From Clarkia xantiana subsp. parviflora (taxonomy: Eukaryota; Streptophyta; Magnoliopsida; Myrtales; Onagraceae), in NCBI GenBank assembly GCA_036873135.1, contig JAPTYO010000020.1, positions 3,774,081 to 3,838,080 on the forward strand: a stretch of 64,000 nucleotides of DNA. Direction: 5' to 3'. The notes beneath the pieces are model-generated. The model was given only the letters and a program-made list of their open reading frames with translations, ran no database searches and was not told the origin of the DNA. This document shows positions 36,201-49,117 of this stretch, piece after piece. The translations under genes were made by a program, and so were the position numbers. Positions within the stretch are counted from its first letter, which is position 1; the number at the start of each line of letters is the position of its first letter.

Positions 36201-36797
36201 AAGTATAGACCTGAATGCTTATTACCAATCCCCAAGACTTTCCCACTTGAGAGGTCCTGCAGTATGGCAACATTTGGGTAAAAAGTTGCTTTGCAGTTCA
36301 AATAAGTGCTCAACTTAGAAACAGAAATCGGGTTATAGTTGAAAGTGGGAATATAAAGCACATCCTCCAACTTTTTATCCTTGTTCAGAAAAAATGTTCC
36401 AATCTCTTTAATATCAGAATGATCACCATTTGGCAGAAGAACTTTAGAGCAAAGACTAGCCTATCCAATTTTAACCAATCATTTCTATAGGTCATGTGAT
36501 CTGTGACACCACTATCTAAAATCCAACAGTCTCTATCATAGTAAAAAAAGGAAAGAGAGGTGATACCAGCAGAATTGGCATGAGCATCCGTGGTGTTTGT
36601 AGCAGCACCTGCCATTGTTGCAGTCCTACTAACGTACCATCGATTGCAACAGCTTCTCAAACTGCTCTGAGCTAAAGGTCACATTCCTTTGCTTTCCTCC
36701 AACATCAGAAACACTCTCATTACCAGCTCCCACTGAGGCAGAATTGGCTTTGGCCACATTCCCCTTTTTGGCTTGATCCCTCAGCTTGAAACAGTTG
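33253..36797 (-). pseudogene. Outer Copia pol region (PR, IN, RT, RNase H), broken
   Basis: Fragments in order on the minus strand: protease-like WILDSGVTDHM (about 36520), GAG-pre-integrase AILWHARFGH (36370-35942), integrase core (35854-35519), a long RT start (35495-34560, [13 protein letters not shown]), RT remainder with YVDD-like region near 34270, and RNase H (33804-33325, YCDSDWSGC). Stops and frameshifts separate them; it is not functional. Confidence 0.88.
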
Positions 36798-36802
36798 TCC
36801 CT

Positions 36803-36990
36803 TATAACAATATGATAATCAGCAATAATATTATATTGATTTACAATATAAGAATACATAATATAAATACAAATTAGAAAGCTATCTATAGTAAATCCTA
36901 AAGATAGAAAACCCTAATAATTAGAGATACAATCTAATCAAATAATACAAGGAAGGAAAGTTATTCCTGATTTATGTATTATTCCTAATA
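36803..36990 (-). repeat. 3' LTR of inner Copia element
   Basis: 188 bp, very AT-rich, TATA-type termini, 2 mismatches to its partner. Confidence 0.93.
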
Positions 36991-39398
36991 CGCCCCCGCA
37001 AGAAGGACGACCCATCAAGAATTCCTATCTTGGTGCAAAGTTCCCTAAAACGACTCCTGACAAGTGGCTTCGTTAAGGCGTCAGCAAGTTGATCGTGAGT
37101 TGAGATGTGTTGAACTACCAGGTGACCTTGCTGAACCTGAGCTCGAACAAAATGATAGGCAACTGCAATGTGCTTCATGCGCGAATGAAAGACCGGGTTA
37201 GCACTAAGGTACGTAGCACCAATGTTGTCACATAATAAGGTGGGCGGTCGAGATGGAGTGACCCCAAGTTCAGCCAGGAGACACCGAACCCAAGAAGATT
37301 CTGCGGCCGCATCGGCAAGTGCATGATATTCGGCCTCGGTGGAGGATCGCGCAACCGATTTTTGACGATGAGAGCTCCATGAGATCACATTCTTGCCGAG
37401 GTATACTAGGTATGCAGTTGTGGACGTACGATCGTCCAGATTTGCGGCCCAATCGGCATCGGAATAAACCCGAATGTCCAAAGGAGAGCGTGCATGGAAG
37501 AAGAGTCCATGATGAAGCGTTCCTTTTAGGTAGCGAAGAAGGCGTTTGACCGCAGCCCAGTGAAGTTCGGTGGGTTGATGCATGAATTGAGAGAGCTTAT
37601 TCACCGGAAAGCAAATGTCGGGTCGTGTAAACGACAAGTATTGAAGAGCGCCGATGATGCTACGGTATCTTGTGGCTTGTGTAGGAGCTGAACCATCACG
37701 AAGAGTAAGTGTTGGTTTGGTCGCAAGAGGGGTGGCGACATCCTTGGCACCGTCCATGCCGGCACATTCGAGGAGCTCGCGAATATACTTGGTTTGGGAG
37801 ATGAAAATGCCACCTTGTGTGTGAAGTACTTCAACGCCAAGGAAATAGCTCAGTCGACCTAGATCCTTAAGCGAGAAGCGAGCCGATAAATCGGAAATGA
37901 ACTTGGATATAAAGCTAGTAGAGCTCCCTGTGACGATGATGTCATCCACGTAAACGAGTACAAAAACCCGAATGTCATCGTGATGATAAGTGAATAGAGA
38001 AGTATCCGATTTTGACCCGATGAAGCCATAAGAAACCAAGTAGGAGCTTAATTCAACGAACCAAGTGCGGGGAGCTTGTTTGAGTCCATATATGGCTTTT
38101 CGGAGACGACACACGGCCGTGGGTGCATCCTTGTCAACGAAACCGATGGGTTGAGCCATATAAACCTCGTCATTGAGCGTCCCTTGAAGGAAGGCATTGT
38201 TAATATCGAGTTGACGAAGCGGCCAACCAAAGGAAGAAGCAAGAGCCAAAATAAGTCGAACGGTGGTCGGTTTAACTACCGGGCTGAATGTCTCCTTGTA
38301 GTCGAGCCCGGGCCGTTGATGAAAACCCTTCGCTACTAGACGAGCTTTGTAGCGTTCAATAGTGCCATCGGGATTTCGTTTAATACGGAAGACCCATTTA
38401 TTCCCCACGATGTTCATATACGGTTTGAAAGGAACGAGCTCCCACGTCCCATTTTGAACTAGAGCATTGAACTCCGTCATCATTGCGGCACGCCATTGAG
38501 GGTCCTTGAGGGCTTGTGATGCTGCAGTGGGTTCAAGAGGCGGCGGCAATAGGTGTTTGGTGGCTGCGAATAACCGTTTGGGCTTGAAGATGTGGTTTTG
38601 TGCTCGTGTCGTCATCGAGTGAGTGAGGGTCAATGCTGGTGCTGTTGGCTGCGGCATAGGGGGTGCTGGAGCAGCTGTTGAGTCAGCATTTTCTGGTGGA
38701 GCAGGAGCAGTTGGGGCCTCATTGGAGGTGGCAGCGGTTGGAGGAACAGAGGGGACCATCACGGGAGGCTCCGGGATGACCGAAACGCGACTGACCGGAG
38801 GAGGAGCTAGGGCGGGATCCCACTCCTGAACAAGTGACTCGGTTGGTAGCCCCGTCGGCACCACGGGCTGAGTAGCAAGGGGGAATTGATCCTCAACAAA
38901 ATGAACATGTCGAGATACGAAAACACGGTTGGTGGTGATGTCGAGACACCGATAGGCACTTTGTTGTAGTGAGTAACCAATGAAAACACATGGCCGAGAT
39001 TTAGGATCGGTTTTGTGTTTGTTGTATGGTCGTAACCACGGATAGCATAGGCCCCCAAATACACGAAGCTTGACATAGTTCGGGGGTTCATTGAAGAGAC
39101 AAGCATACGGGGATTGATGCTTCAAAATCGGCGTCGGTAGACGATTAATAAGATAGACGGCGGTTTGGAACGCATGAGACCAAAGAGATAACAGAGCATG
39201 TGCATGATGCAAGAGTGTAAGCCCGGTCTCAACAATATGCCGGTGACGTCGTTCGGCTACCCCATTGTGTTGTGGCGTGTGAGGGGGTGTAAAAAGATGA
39301 GAGATGCCATGCATGGTTAGAAAAGATTGTAGTGTCTTGTACTCACCACCACCATCGGTATATAAGCACTTGATTCGACGGTTAAATTTTTTTTTCAA
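36972..39398 (-). CDS. Inner Copia polyprotein, C-terminal part (IN-RT-RNase H)
   Basis: 808-codon open frame. It begins inside the integrase core (TDGGGEY, second catalytic Asp), continues through the integrase C-terminus (PHTPQHNGVAERRHR) and RT (WVFRIKRNPDGTIERYKA, VYVDDIIVTGS with the catalytic YVDD), and ends with RNase H (YSDADWAANLDDRTS, SSTEAEYHAL). All core motifs look intact. It is out of frame with the upstream part, in an A-run near 39390; see findings. Confidence 0.9.
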   Translation of the reverse strand: MKKKFNRRIKCLYTDGGGEYKTLQSFLTMHGISHLFTPPHTPQHNGVAERRHRHIVETGLTLLHHAHALLSLWSHAFQTAVYLINRLPTPILKHQSPYACLFNEPPNYVKLRVFGGLCYPWLRPYNKHKTDPKSRPCVFIGYSLQQSAYRCLDITTNRVFVSRHVHFVEDQFPLATQPVVPTGLPTESLVQEWDPALAPPPVSRVSVIPEPPVMVPSVPPTAATSNEAPTAPAPPENADSTAAPAPPMPQPTAPALTLTHSMTTRAQNHIFKPKRLFAATKHLLPPPLEPTAASQALKDPQWRAAMMTEFNALVQNGTWELVPFKPYMNIVGNKWVFRIKRNPDGTIERYKARLVAKGFHQRPGLDYKETFSPVVKPTTVRLILALASSFGWPLRQLDINNAFLQGTLNDEVYMAQPIGFVDKDAPTAVCRLRKAIYGLKQAPRTWFVELSSYLVSYGFIGSKSDTSLFTYHHDDIRVFVLVYVDDIIVTGSSTSFISKFISDLSARFSLKDLGRLSYFLGVEVLHTQGGIFISQTKYIRELLECAGMDGAKDVATPLATKPTLTLRDGSAPTQATRYRSIIGALQYLSFTRPDICFPVNKLSQFMHQPTELHWAAVKRLLRYLKGTLHHGLFFHARSPLDIRVYSDADWAANLDDRTSTTAYLVYLGKNVISWSSHRQKSVARSSTEAEYHALADAAAESSWVRCLLAELGVTPSRPPTLLCDNIGATYLSANPVFHSRMKHIAVAYHFVRAQVQQGHLVVQHISTHDQLADALTKPLVRSRFRELCTKIGILDGSSFLRGRIRNNT

Positions 39399-41067
39399 TG
39401 ACCCGCTTAAATTGTGGAAAGATCATGGCAACGTCAGATTTAAACTTCAGCGGATAAAACCAAATGTACTTTGTAAAGTGATCCACAAATATAACATAGT
39501 AGCGAAACCCATCAAGAGAGTGGACCGGTGCCGGACCCCAAACATCCGAATAAATGAGCTCAAGTGGTCGAGTACTCTTAAGAGAGGTTGTAAAAAACGG
39601 AAGCTGATGAATTTTATTGCAAGAACAAGCATTACAAGGCCCCTTATTAGGTTTATTTGCTGCAGTAATATAATAACGAAATAGATAGTCTAGGGTTTGC
39701 GAAGCCGGATGCCCTAGACGGTTGTGCCAAGTGCTTGCCTTGTTTGAGATGATCGTCATAGCCTTAGGAGGGAGGGTGGAGGTGAGCTCATATACACCAT
39801 CCCTATTTGTCCCGCGAAGAAGAGACGCCCCCGTGCGAAGATCCTTCACCACAAAATAAGTCGGAAAAAATTCAATCGACGCATTGTTAGTGTTGCAAAA
39901 TTGCGAGACCGAAATGAGGTTCCGTTTGATAGATGGCACATGCAACACATTTGATAATAAAAGAGAGCCAGAGGTAGTAGAGATAGAGGTTTGACCAGTA
40001 TGAGTGACAGGAAGACCATCACCGTTGCCCACCATTAACTCATCAAGGCCATCATAGTCGGAATAAATCGACAAATTCTGAAGATCGGACGTGACATGAT
40101 GCGAGGCACCGGAATCCATGAGCCAGGAATTAGGATTAGAATTACCCGAGTCGACGTTGCTGGTGGCAACATGAGCCGCTGGAGCCGGTCTGGTCTTGAC
40201 CCTGCAGGTTTTGGCCGAGTGGCCTGGTTTGTCACAGAGTTGACAGACCAGCTGGTTGGACCGGTTGTTGCGGTCAGACCGGGGCTGATTCTGTCTGGTT
40301 GAACCAGGGCCTCCATAGTAAGAATAAGAGCTTCCACCTTGCTGATTGTTTCTTGCTCCACGATTGTTGGGACGACGCTGATTTTTGTGAGCAAAATTCG
40401 CGGTGAGAACCACCGATTCCTGGAGGTGATCATCTCGGTGAAGAAACCGTTCATACTCTTGCAATTTGTCAAGAAGATCCTCAAACGAGATCGGATTTTC
40501 ACGAGCTCTAATTGCAGCGGAAATCTCCTTAAATTCATGCCCAAGACCGTTGAGTGAATGAATGACGAGATCAAAATCGTCCAAGGGTGAGCCGATGATA
40601 GAGAGTTCGTCAGAAATTACCTTGATTTCCTCCATATATTCGGTTACAGATTTGGAACCCTTTGTTAGGCGAGAGAGTTGATCCTTCAACGACATCAACC
40701 TAGATCGTGATGCGTTGGCATATGCTTTGCGGAGAGCTGTCCATGCGTCTTGGGAAGTCTTCGAGAGACTAACCACGGACATCACCGGCTCAGTGACTGA
40801 GGCGACGATGCCATGAAGGACAAGCTGGTCCTGCCGAACCCATTGGAGGTACGCCGGATTGGTGACTTCCTTGCCTTCTTGCGTGATCTTCTCGGGTGGA
40901 CACGGGAAGGAGCCATCGACATAACGCAACAGATTGGTTCCCACCAACAAAGGAAGGAGTTGACCTCGCCAAGAAGGATAATTTTTTCGGGTGAGTTTCA
41001 CTGGGATTTGAGCAGCGGCGTTGATGGTGATTAGGCCTTCGGAAGCGAGTGGATCAGTTGACGTCAT
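39382..41067 (-). CDS. Inner Copia polyprotein, N-terminal part (gag-PR-IN start)
   Basis: 561-codon frame starting MTSTDPLASEGLITIN. Contains the Copia gag domain (LTRKNYPSWRGQLLPLL), a CCHC zinc knuckle (CQLCDKPGHSAKTC), protease WLMDSGASHHVT, the integrase HHCC zinc region (WHNRLGHP ... CNACSCNK) and the first integrase Asp (VDHFTKY). Ends at a stop immediately after a run of nine A residues, which separates it from the pol part. Confidence 0.9.
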   Translation of the reverse strand: MTSTDPLASEGLITINAAAQIPVKLTRKNYPSWRGQLLPLLVGTNLLRYVDGSFPCPPEKITQEGKEVTNPAYLQWVRQDQLVLHGIVASVTEPVMSVVSLSKTSQDAWTALRKAYANASRSRLMSLKDQLSRLTKGSKSVTEYMEEIKVISDELSIIGSPLDDFDLVIHSLNGLGHEFKEISAAIRARENPISFEDLLDKLQEYERFLHRDDHLQESVVLTANFAHKNQRRPNNRGARNNQQGGSSYSYYGGPGSTRQNQPRSDRNNRSNQLVCQLCDKPGHSAKTCRVKTRPAPAAHVATSNVDSGNSNPNSWLMDSGASHHVTSDLQNLSIYSDYDGLDELMVGNGDGLPVTHTGQTSISTTSGSLLLSNVLHVPSIKRNLISVSQFCNTNNASIEFFPTYFVVKDLRTGASLLRGTNRDGVYELTSTLPPKAMTIISNKASTWHNRLGHPASQTLDYLFRYYITAANKPNKGPCNACSCNKIHQLPFFTTSLKSTRPLELIYSDVWGPAPVHSLDGFRYYVIFVDHFTKYIWFYPLKFKSDVAMIFPQFKRVIEKKI

Positions 41068-41154
41068 GGTGGCAGCACAGAAGGAAGACGGCGGCTGGTT
41101 TGGGCGGCGGCTGGGGTTGTTTTTGCTCGTTGGAGCGATTTAGCTCTGATACCA

Positions 41155-41342
41155 TATAACAATATGATAATCAGCAATAATATTATATTGATTTACAATA
41201 TAAGAATACATAATATAAATACAAATTAGAAAGTTATCTATAGTAAATCCTAAAGATATAAAACCCTAATAATTAGAGATACAATCTAATCAAATAATAC
41301 AAGGAAGGAAAGTTATTCCTGATTTATGTATTATTCCTAATA
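41155..41342 (-). repeat. 5' LTR of inner Copia element
   Basis: 188 bp; internal boundary adjoins the tRNA-Met primer site on the left. Confidence 0.93.
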
Positions 41343-41347
41343 TCCCT

Positions 41348-42536
41348 AACATGCCCCTTCTTTTTAAAGAAATCACACCCCCTTGCATAACACTTGTCAA
41401 TTGTGTGCCCCTTCTTGTTTAAGAAGGTGCACTCCAAAGCCTGATTACCTTTGGGCTTATCTCCAAAGGAGGTGAGATTACCAGTAACCAACTCAACAGA
41501 TCCAGCAATGTCTGAGGATATTTCTTTCTGGTTCTCTTCTTGAATGAGAAAGTTATAGGCCTGATTCACAGAGGGTAGAGGCGTCCAGATGAGCAGATTA
41601 CTCCTAACAGATGAATAGGATTCATTCAACCCCATAAGGAATTAAAACAACTTCATATGCTCTTTATGTTGCAGATGTTTCTCAAAAAGATCACCCTAAA
41701 TGTGAGGCAAAGAGCAAGCAGCATCAAACTCCTCCCAAAGCAATCTCAACTTGGTGAAAAAAGTCGATATGGAATCAAGTCCCTGGTGAGTGAGGACTAT
41801 CTCCCTATGCAATTGATAGATCATTGATCCATTCACCTTGTCAAACTGCTGTTTCAGCTCTTTCCAGGCAATCAAAGCAGACTCAGAATACATCACAGAA
41901 CTGGCAAGATCATTAGAAATGGAGTTCATGATCCATCCAAAAACCACTGCGTTGTAGCGATCCCAAAGATCGTGATATACAACACTATATTTTTCACGAA
42001 GACATGTACCAGTGACAAAACCATACTTATTCTTCCCTATCAAGACAAATTTCATAGCATGACTCCACTTAGATAGTTCACAGCACCAGTCAAAACAACA
42101 GCAGTCATACGAGCAGCAGGATTGTCACTTGCATGTAAGTAAAGATGATGAAAAGAGTCTACCAAAGCCATAGTTTGACGATACGTTGGATCGGTTGCAT
42201 CAAGTACCTTTCCTGGTTCCGACGTACCATCGTTCGACGTACCGTCTTTCTCCGTGCTTTCCCCATCTGACATCTTGAGTCACCAAGAAGACGAAGAGTC
42301 GAAGAATGTATACACCTCAAGGTTGTCGAAGGAGCGATTCGCACGAGAGAGAAATCGCGAAACACTAACAGATCACCGAAGAGAACACGAAGAGGTTACG
42401 ATCAAAGAAATCGCAACAACAGAAGATCTTCAAACGAACCGTCTCAGGAGTCGAAGCGTTTCTTTGAGGGGAAATACTTCAAGAAATCACAGGATCGACA
42501 GAAAAAGGCATTAAACGGTCTTTGAGCTCTGATACA
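41348..42536 (-). pseudogene. Outer Copia gag region, broken
   Basis: Frames at 42273-42052, 42055-41696 and 41635-41324 resemble Copia gag (KNKYGFVTGT, YNAVVFGWIMNSIS, SALIAWKELKQQFD) and a zinc-knuckle segment (KKGHTIDKCYARGCDF) cut by the inner insertion. The other half of the knuckle region (NCFKLR) is at about 36795. Frame breaks throughout. Confidence 0.85.
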
Positions 42537-42878
42537 TTACAAAATCACTTAGGAAGGATCAAAGTTTCACAGAATCACCATGGTAGGGAAGAACCCTAGC
42601 AGAGCGAAGAATAAGAAAAAGGAGACAGAAGGTCGTGGGCTGTTTGGACTGAGTTCCTTCATTTGGTCAGTCCTACTCCACAACCCTAATCATCAACTAA
42701 TATAATGTGTTCAAAATACACAACCGAAAGAAGGAACCCAAATAGGCCAAGTTCTAGAAACAAACAAGACTAAGCCCGACAGAAACAAACAAATGGGCTG
42801 AACTAAACAAAATAACCAAATAACCAAGAAAATACAAGTTTAAGCTTGGAAATCCACAGCAAAGCCCAATTCTTCACA
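42537..42878 (-). repeat. 5' LTR of outer Copia element
   Basis: 342 bp; its inner end reads TTTTGTAA instead of TTTTGTCA, a mutated terminal CA. Confidence 0.9.
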
Positions 42879-42904
42879 GGTTTTTACTACTTTATCCTTT
42901 TTTG

Positions 42905-43495
42905 TTATATAGATTTTGGTTATACGAGTGTGTTTTTGTTGATTTTTTGTGCATTTGTTAACTTTCCGTTAGGTTGGTCAGTTAAGTGGAATGTGCAAGT
43001 CACGTCACACCCTATACTTTTGATTTTGTTCAATCTAATCCCATATAATATATTCCTAACTTAAAAAAAAAAATTAGTCTCGCAGTTTTGAAATCAAACC
43101 ACTTAACTCGATGAACCTAGCCCTAGACTAAGTATGGCTAGGTTAATTGGGACCTAGCCATTTGGGCCAAGACTAAGGATCGGACCTAGCCCTGGGCTGG
43201 ATCCGAGCTAGGTTCACCGGGTTACGTGATTTGATTTTGAAACTTTGAGACTAAATTAAATAAAATAAAATTAGGGATGTATTAGAGGAACTAAATTGAA
43301 CAAAATCAAAAGTACATGGGAGTTACGTGATTTGAACATGTCACTTAACTGACCAAATTAACGGAAAATTAACAGATGCACCAAAATTCAATAAAATGCA
43401 AACGTATAAGTTATGACACTAAAGTCTAAAAAAAAATTGATGACACAAAAAAACATTATCAAACAGTATTAAAATACCATTTAACCCTAAAATTA
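42905..43495. repeat. Degenerate fold-back element
   Basis: Left half phrases (gtgcaagtcacgt, ttttgattttgttcaatct, cctaactt) recur inverted in the right half (agattgaacaaaatcaaaa-like, acgtgatttgaacatgtcac). The core of CCTAG/GGTCC blocks matches the element near 8.2 kb. No clear TSD. Confidence 0.55.
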
Positions 43496-44385
43496 AAGTC
43501 CTGAACAAAGTTACATCTTCAATGGATTTTAAACTTAGTTTGTAAAAATGCAAACTCATTTTACTGGTACAATAATTTCAACCATTTATGCTAAATAGCA
43601 TAAAAAAATGTTATGTTAATTATTAAAATGACAATAGCTCATGTTTCAACCATCGACATTTTTCTAGGTTGAAATTGTTTTCCAAACTTAAACTGTTAGT
43701 GCTATCAGAATTTGCATCTTTCTTAAACGTAATCACACACGTGTTGGACATGATACATAAAATAATTAGCAATTTGTTGTCTACCTAAACATCAGGTAGC
43801 TAACATTTTGTTTGATTGTTCAAACATCGACAAGCAAATTATCGTGTTTTTTCATCACACGTATCAGATGACCAATTTCATCTAAATTACATGAATATAT
43901 TAACAGAACTAACAATTTATAAACATAAACAACCAAAACTAGAAAAATGTTGAGAAAGCCAATATCAGGAGGACAGTACCCGTATAGTCAGTATGTAAGG
44001 AGAGTAAAATACTAACCCATTTAACCAATACACCCAGTAATCATGGTTAAGACAACAGTTGAAACAATGGAACAGAGAAACCAGATTATAAACGACCACT
44101 TTTAACAAAACCCAACATAGACCAACCAGAAATGTTTTCACAGTGACCATTTTTTGTTTTTCGGCTATACTAAGTACAACGCACGCCAAGTCTTCGGCTA
44201 TACTAAGTACAACACACGCCAAGTCTTTTTTAAATTTATTCAAAATCAAATGAATTTGAAGAACTTATATTTCACAACACTTTAAATTGTTTTGTAACTA
44301 AATAAATCATCAGGTTGAACCAAACCTGACCACTTCTTCTACAGATGGACAGAGCGAGATAGAGCCGGGTTTTAATGCAGGCTGC
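43496..44385. other. Spacer 3' of AMMECR1-like gene
   Basis: AT-rich with no gene. A 33-bp unit (cggctatactaagtacaac...) is present twice in tandem at about 44161-44228, one mismatch. Confidence 0.45.
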
Positions 44386-47248
<2,863 letters not shown>

Positions 47249-48036
47249 ATTTCTCCTGTCTCCTCCGATCAGATGAACCCAGAAACTGAGGTTCAGCTTT
47301 AACAAAGGCACCTAACAGCGACGACGACGTTTAATTGCTCCCTCGCTACTGTAGCGGAGAAGCCAATGATCGATCAGATGTATCAACGAGTGTGATGAAT
47401 GATGAAGAATAAAATAAGAGAAGAAAGCTTGCACTTTCCCACTTTCCTTTCTCTTCTCGAGCGACAAATAATTTTAATAGAGAGAGAGAATCAATGGCTT
47501 ATTCACTTTCCTATGTCTTCTTGTTCAAGCACCGCGAACCCAGAAAAAAAAATGCCTTTTATACGGATGGTTTTTCAGAAGGAAAAAAAAGTAAGTCCAA
47601 AATTTTCGGACTTACTATCTATTAATTAGTCTGATCCGATCCGATCCGAGTATTAAAAAAAAATCACTTTAGCACCATATTTTGTTTTCTTTAATACTAT
47701 TTAAGTTGACTTAATTGTAACATAGATAAAATTTTAAAAGTATGAAATATTAAGAAATTAAATACACCTCATATTTATATCATATTAATAATATCCATTT
47801 TCATATGGAGTTCACATTTAAGGTAATAAAAAATAAAGTGTCACAAACATGATGCTTATGGAGCATAAAAAAAAACGTTTGAATTGGAAAATTTGGAAAA
47901 ATACAATTTCAAACAACATAAACTTACAAAAAAATGAAAAAAAAAAAAAAAAAAAAAAAGTGCTACTTGAAACACTGTTAAACTTAAAAAACGTTATTTT
48001 AAACTTATAGTCTTTCATCAATTTTAATTTTTAAAT
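47249..48036. other. 5' flank of AMMECR1-like gene
   Basis: Presumed promoter and 5' UTR (GA-rich around 47330-47500), then AT-rich sequence with a long A-run at about 47935-47960. No gene seen. Confidence 0.4.
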
Positions 48037-48575
48037 GGGTTAAACGTACTTTTCACACCACATGTTTGACCGAATGTGCTTTTAGTATTGAATGTTTAGT
48101 TTTATATATTTTTGGTACCAAACGTTTGAAAAAATGTGGCTTTTGGTACATCAGTTAGTTGGCAGTTAGTTTTGGCTGTTAAATAACATGTGCAAGTTAC
48201 GTGATCGACCCTAAACTTTTGATTTTGCTCAATTTAGTACATCAAATATATTCTTAACTTTTATTTTGTTTAATTTAGTCACAAAACTTTAAAATCGAAC
48301 GGGTTCGGTTGGTTCAATTAAGTTCGATTTTAAAGTTTTAGGAATAAATTAAACAAAATAAAAGTTAAAATATATTTGAGGGACTAAATTGCACAAATTA
48401 AAAGTTTAGGGTCAATCGCGTGACTTGCACATGTCATTTAAAGGTCAAAACTAACGGTCAACTAACAGATGTACCAAAAGTCACGTTTTTTCAAACGTCT
48501 GGAACAAAAAATATACAAAACTAAACATCTGTACTAAAAGTCATATTCGGTCAAACATGTGGTGTGAAAATATTA
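48037..48575. mobile_element. Fold-back (long TIR) element
   Basis: Left GGGTTAAACGTACTTTTCAC and ACCACATGTTTGACCGAATG recur inverted at the right end (CATTCGGTCAAACATGTGGT-like). The two halves mirror each other nearly throughout with a centre near 48305. Related in layout and phrases (gtgcaagttacgtga, ccctaaacttttgattttg) to the element at 8781-9301. TSD not clear. Confidence 0.75.
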
Positions 48576-49117
48576 AAAGGAAAAGTTGCGCCCCAGCGAA
48601 CATGGACCTAATTTCAGAACATACTTTTCGAGTCGGGCTCCTCTGGTCTTCTTCTCCACCATATTCCATAGTTCCACTAAATAGATCTTTGGAGCAACTT
48701 GTTATGTATCACTGCAATTTTATCTATCTATTAATTAGAGGTTAAAGCTCAAATCTTTCTGAGACCTAAGTTCAAATCTTATTGGGAACTGAAAATAAAA
48801 AATATTCATACTCAACATTTTATCTTTGTAGGTATGGGCTGACCTGATACGAATAAAATTAATCTTAAAAGAACAATAAATTTATAAATATGGAACTTGC
48901 ACAAGAAGCAACAACAACCAGCATACTGAATATATCACACAACAGCAGAACATCTACCACAAGTATCATCATGTATTTTAGTTCCCCAACTATTTAAACA
49001 ACAACACAACCTCAAAGAGTCAACTCAAACCATTCAAATCAGAATACCACACAGTGCTTCTCTTTTCCATTAAATCATAAGCTTCCCCTGAACACAACAG
49101 CTATGAATAAAACAACA
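48576..49117. other. Spacer 3' of MMTAG2-like gene
   Basis: Includes a possible SINE fragment (about 48735-48830; AAGTTCAAATCTTATTGGG box B-like) and the 3' UTR of the minus-strand gene. Confidence 0.4.

Larger units (their letters stand above)
36803..41342 (-). mobile_element. Young Copia element with TA...TA LTRs, nested in the older element
   Basis: Two 188-bp LTRs (36803-36990 and 41155-41342) differ at only 2 positions. LTR ends are TATTAG...TTATA rather than TG...CA. The 5-bp duplication TCCCT flanks it (36798-36802, 41343-41347). PBS TGGTATCAGAGC, matching initiator tRNA-Met, adjoins the 5' LTR (41143-41154, minus), and the G-rich tract GCGGGGGCG precedes the 3' LTR. Total 4540 bp, compact for Copia. 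Inserted in the zinc-knuckle region of the older gag. Confidence 0.95.
32914..42878 (-). mobile_element. Old Copia LTR retrotransposon, interrupted by a younger one
   Basis: LTRs at 42537-42878 (5', minus orientation) and 32914-33252 (3') run TGTGAAGAATTGGG to ATTTTGTCA. They differ at roughly 15-20 sites including small indels, so the element is old. The perfect 5-bp duplication GGTTT lies at 32909-32913 and 42879-42883. A PBS-like TGTATCAGAGCTC follows the 5' LTR and a purine tract precedes the 3' LTR. Excluding the nested element the length is about 5.4 kb. Domain order gag-PR-IN-RT-RH fits Copia. Confidence 0.92.
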
